Source: CAZAPV01 sp964487195 (GTDB taxonomy: Bacteria > Patescibacteriota > Patescibacteriia > SG8-24). Taken from it: a stretch of 7,654 bases of DNA. A program made the translations under genes and the position numbers. Where the stretch lies: the NCBI GenBank assembly GCA_964487195.1, contig CAZAPV010000040.1:1-7654 (forward strand), given 5' to 3'. Positions within the stretch are counted from its first letter, which is position 1, and each line of letters begins with the position of its first letter. Below are positions 5,642-7,654 of the stretch, piece after piece. A model generated the notes under the pieces. It had not been told where the DNA came from and ran no database searches. It worked only from the letters and a program-made list of their open reading frames with translations.

Positions 5642-6097
5642 ATGCCGAACAACGCAGAAATTCGGGAAACGCCGGTGGCGGAATCGGCCGCTGAAACCGA
5701 CCGGGAACGGGAGGCGGTGCCGCAGAAATCAGGGCCTGCGCCGTCGCGGCCGGAAGCGGTCTCGCAACCGAGCGTGGTACAGGCGGAATCGCCGACGCCG
5801 CGCGTTGAAGCGGCGCCGGCAAAAGACGCCGACACGATCCGCGTCGAACGGATCCTCGAGGATAATCTCCGCGAGGTGTATCTGGAGCTGTCGCCAGCGC
5901 TGCGTGCGAAGTTCAGGGCGGACGGCGAAACGGCGGCGTCGAAACTTCGCGGGATGCTCGGACGGCCGGAGATGGAGGAGCGTAAAATTTTGGAAATCAT
6001 TCACGCGTGGCTGAAAGAGATCCCCGGGGTCGACCGTCAATTTCTTGCACAGGAAGAGGTGATCAAGACGCGCAAGATCCTCGCGCTCGCCGCATGA
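5642..6097 (+). CDS. Conserved hypothetical protein, partner of the downstream membrane ATPase
   Basis: The 151-residue product has two parts. Residues 1-62 are rich in Pro, Ala, Glu and Ser and look disordered. Residues about 64-148 are helical and contain ILEDNLREVYLELSPALRAKF, a GETAASKLRGML segment, the motif WLKEIPG (123-129) and FLAQEEVIKTRKIL (134-147). There is no signal peptide or membrane segment, so it is likely cytoplasmic. I recall proteins with the same order of motifs (an early Leu/Pro helix, a WL-x-x-IPG element, then FL-x-QE-x-x-IK) ahead of similar ATPase genes in Parcubacteria; their function is not known to me. It ends 3 bp before the ATPase start, so the two are surely co-transcribed and probably translationally coupled. 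Start ATG 5642 is preferred over an in-frame TTG at 5591 because the promoter lies between them. A cytoplasmic adaptor or regulator of the ATPase is a reasonable inference only. Confidence 0.85.
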   Translation: MPNNAEIRETPVAESAAETDREREAVPQKSGPAPSRPEAVSQPSVVQAESPTPRVEAAPAKDADTIRVERILEDNLREVYLELSPALRAKFRADGETAASKLRGMLGRPEMEERKILEIIHAWLKEIPGVDRQFLAQEEVIKTRKILALAA

Positions 6098-6100
6098 CGT

Positions 6101-7654
6101 ATGTCGTTTGACGTTTCGTCCCTGCTGCAAGATCCGCTCGTCCAGGCCGCGATCGCTTTCGCGCTCCTCATCACCGCGGCGCTCGTCGTTTTGTTCGCCG
6201 TGCGCGCGACGTTCCGCCGCCGGCATCAGACGAACGTCTCGTTCAGAAACGCCGTCCTGCTCATCACCGTCCCGAAAGAATCCGCGGAAAAAGGGGAGTC
6301 GGGCCAGCGCGAGAAGGCGCTCCAGGAGATCCAGGAGAAGATCGGCGTGATCGAGAACGTGTTCGGCAGCGTCGGCGGCCTCAAGGCGGAGCGCGGATTC
6401 AAGGCGTGGTTCCTCGGCCGCGAAGACGCGGTGTCGTTCGAGATCGTCGCGCGCGAAGGGCTCGTGTCGTTTTACGTCGCGGTGCCGCGGGGGCTGAAAG
6501 ATTTCATCGAGCAGCAGCTGCACGCGCAGTTCCCGCACGCGCAGATCGAGGATATCGTCGACTACAACATTTTTTCGCCGCGCGGCGCGACGGTCGGCAC
6601 GCGGCTCGTTTTCAAACGCGCGCATCATTTTCCGATCAAGACATACAAAAAATTGGAGGCCGATCCGCTGAACGCGGTGACGAACGCGCTCGCCAAAGTG
6701 GACAAGGCGGACGGCGCGGCGATCCAGATCGTCGTCCGTTCCGCCAAGAAAGACTGGCGGACCGCTGGCGTGCGCATCGTCAAGGCGATGCACCAGGGCA
6801 AGACGCTGAAAGAGGCGACGGCGCAGGGGTCGCTGCTCGGCGAGGTCGGGAAGCTGCTCTCTCCGCCGAAGAAAAAAACCGAGGAGAAAAAAGAGTATAA
6901 GATGTCGCCGGTCGAGGAGGAGATGGTGAAGTCGATCGACGAGAAGGTGGCGGCGCTCGGCCTCGACGTCAACGTCCGCGTCGTCGCGTCCGCCCCGACG
7001 CAGGCGAAAGCGGCGTCCTACCTCAACAACATCATCGGGGCGTTCGCGCAGTACAGCAGCCCGCAGTACGGCAACGAATTCGCGCGGGATGGCAGCGGCC
7101 CGGGCGTCGTCCGCGATTTCGTGTTCCGCCGTTTCGCGGGCGACCGCCGGATGGTGATGACGGGCGAAGAGCTCGCGAGTCTCTATCACATGCCGCTTCC
7201 GTCCACCGAGACGCCGAACATCCGCTGGCTCCTTTCGCGTCGCGCCGCGCCGCCGGCGAACATTCCGAAAGAAGGGCTGACGCTCGGCTACGTCGAGTAC
7301 CGCGGCGAAAAAACCGACGTGCATATCAAAAAAGAGGATCGGTTCCGCCACGTCTACGTCATCGGAAAATCCGGCACCGGGAAATCGGAGCTGATCGCGA
7401 ACATGGCGGTGCAGGACATCGAAAACGGCGAGGGAGTGTGCATCGTCGATCCGCACGGCGACCTCGTCGAGACGGTGCTCGGGAGGATCCCGAAAGAGCG
7501 CGCGGAGGACGTCATCGTGTTCGATCCGTCGGACATGGAGCGGCCGATGGCGCTCAACATGCTCGAGACGCCGAGCGAGGAGATGAAGGACTTCGTCGTC
7601 GGCGAAATGATCGCGATCTTCTACAAGCTGTTCCCGCCGGAGATGATCGGCCCG
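6101..7654 (+). CDS. Membrane-anchored VirD4/HerA-like DNA-translocation ATPase (3' end outside window)
   Basis: The frame is open from ATG 6101 to the window edge, giving 518 residues without a stop. Residues 13-34 form one hydrophobic helix followed by RATFRRRH, so the protein is anchored with its bulk in the cytoplasm. Residues about 45-250 are a family-specific domain with FYVAVPRGLKDF, VDYNIFSPRGATVGT and PIKTYKKLEADPLNAVTNAL. A Lys/Glu-rich linker follows (255-274), then a second alpha/beta region (275-400). The ATPase core starts with TLGYVEYRG, has Walker A GKSGTGKS (422-429) and the VDPHGD element (449-454) seen in DUF87/HerA and VirD4/TraG-like pumps. The Walker B and arginine finger should lie past the window, since I recall relatives of about 700-900 residues. 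Such proteins are annotated as type IV secretion system DNA-binding ATPases in many Patescibacteria. There is no Shine-Dalgarno; the start is 3 bp after the stop of the preceding gene. DNA as substrate is inferred from the family. Confidence 0.93.
   Translation, partial: MSFDVSSLLQDPLVQAAIAFALLITAALVVLFAVRATFRRRHQTNVSFRNAVLLITVPKESAEKGESGQREKALQEIQEKIGVIENVFGSVGGLKAERGFKAWFLGREDAVSFEIVAREGLVSFYVAVPRGLKDFIEQQLHAQFPHAQIEDIVDYNIFSPRGATVGTRLVFKRAHHFPIKTYKKLEADPLNAVTNALAKVDKADGAAIQIVVRSAKKDWRTAGVRIVKAMHQGKTLKEATAQGSLLGEVGKLLSPPKKKTEEKKEYKMSPVEEEMVKSIDEKVAALGLDVNVRVVASAPTQAKAASYLNNIIGAFAQYSSPQYGNEFARDGSGPGVVRDFVFRRFAGDRRMVMTGEELASLYHMPLPSTETPNIRWLLSRRAAPPANIPKEGLTLGYVEYRGEKTDVHIKKEDRFRHVYVIGKSGTGKSELIANMAVQDIENGEGVCIVDPHGDLVETVLGRIPKERAEDVIVFDPSDMERPMALNMLETPSEEMKDFVVGEMIAIFYKLFPPEMIGP

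Noticed and set aside
5729..7456. Long minus-strand open frame opposite the small gene and ATPase
   Set aside because: Antisense shadow rich in Arg, Asp and Leu; the plus strand encodes a Walker A ATPase in the same stretch.

Overview
The window looks like chromosomal DNA from a GC-rich member of the Candidate Phyla Radiation (Patescibacteria, Parcubacteria-like). The clues are a membrane-anchored VirD4/HerA-like ATPase of a type I recall as widespread in that group, the small protein that precedes it, a short coiled-coil protein of a style common in those genomes, and a very large secreted S74 protein. TGA is read as an ordinary stop. The phylum is inference from remembered family patterns; no database search was possible.

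Layout. At 43-3822 (+) is a 1259-residue secreted, repeat-rich, tail-fibre-like protein ending in a peptidase S74 intramolecular chaperone domain. A 74-residue coiled-coil gene at 3823-4047 (-) converges on it with no base between the two stop codons. A 113-bp divergent intergenic region (4048-4160) carries promoters in both directions. Then comes cysS (4161-5594, +), complete and with all catalytic and zinc-binding motifs. After 47 bp an operon begins: a 151-residue conserved hypothetical gene (5642-6097, +) and, 3 bp on, a membrane ATPase gene (6101 to beyond the window end, +).

The most useful system-level observation concerns transcription. Each of the four likely transcription units has a sigma70-type -10 element 12-16 bp before its ATG, three of them with the extended TGn motif. 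This predicts 5' leaders of only about 6-10 nt, so the messages would be nearly leaderless and lack a Shine-Dalgarno sequence. The one gene without such an element is the ATPase, which sits 3 bp behind its neighbour and is presumably co-transcribed and translationally coupled. The operon promoter is bracketed by a perfect 8-bp inverted repeat with the -10 in its centre, which suggests an operator.

The S74 protein is probably displayed on the cell surface. The sequence predicts a signal peptide, beta-structured repeats, a possible autocleavage site at Ser1147-Asp1148, and a C-terminal trimerising helix. No other phage gene is visible. The ATPase and its small partner probably form part of a DNA-translocation or type IV secretion-like apparatus in the membrane. 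Apart from position (and, for the two operon genes, a shared transcript), nothing links the surface protein, cysS and the ATPase functionally.
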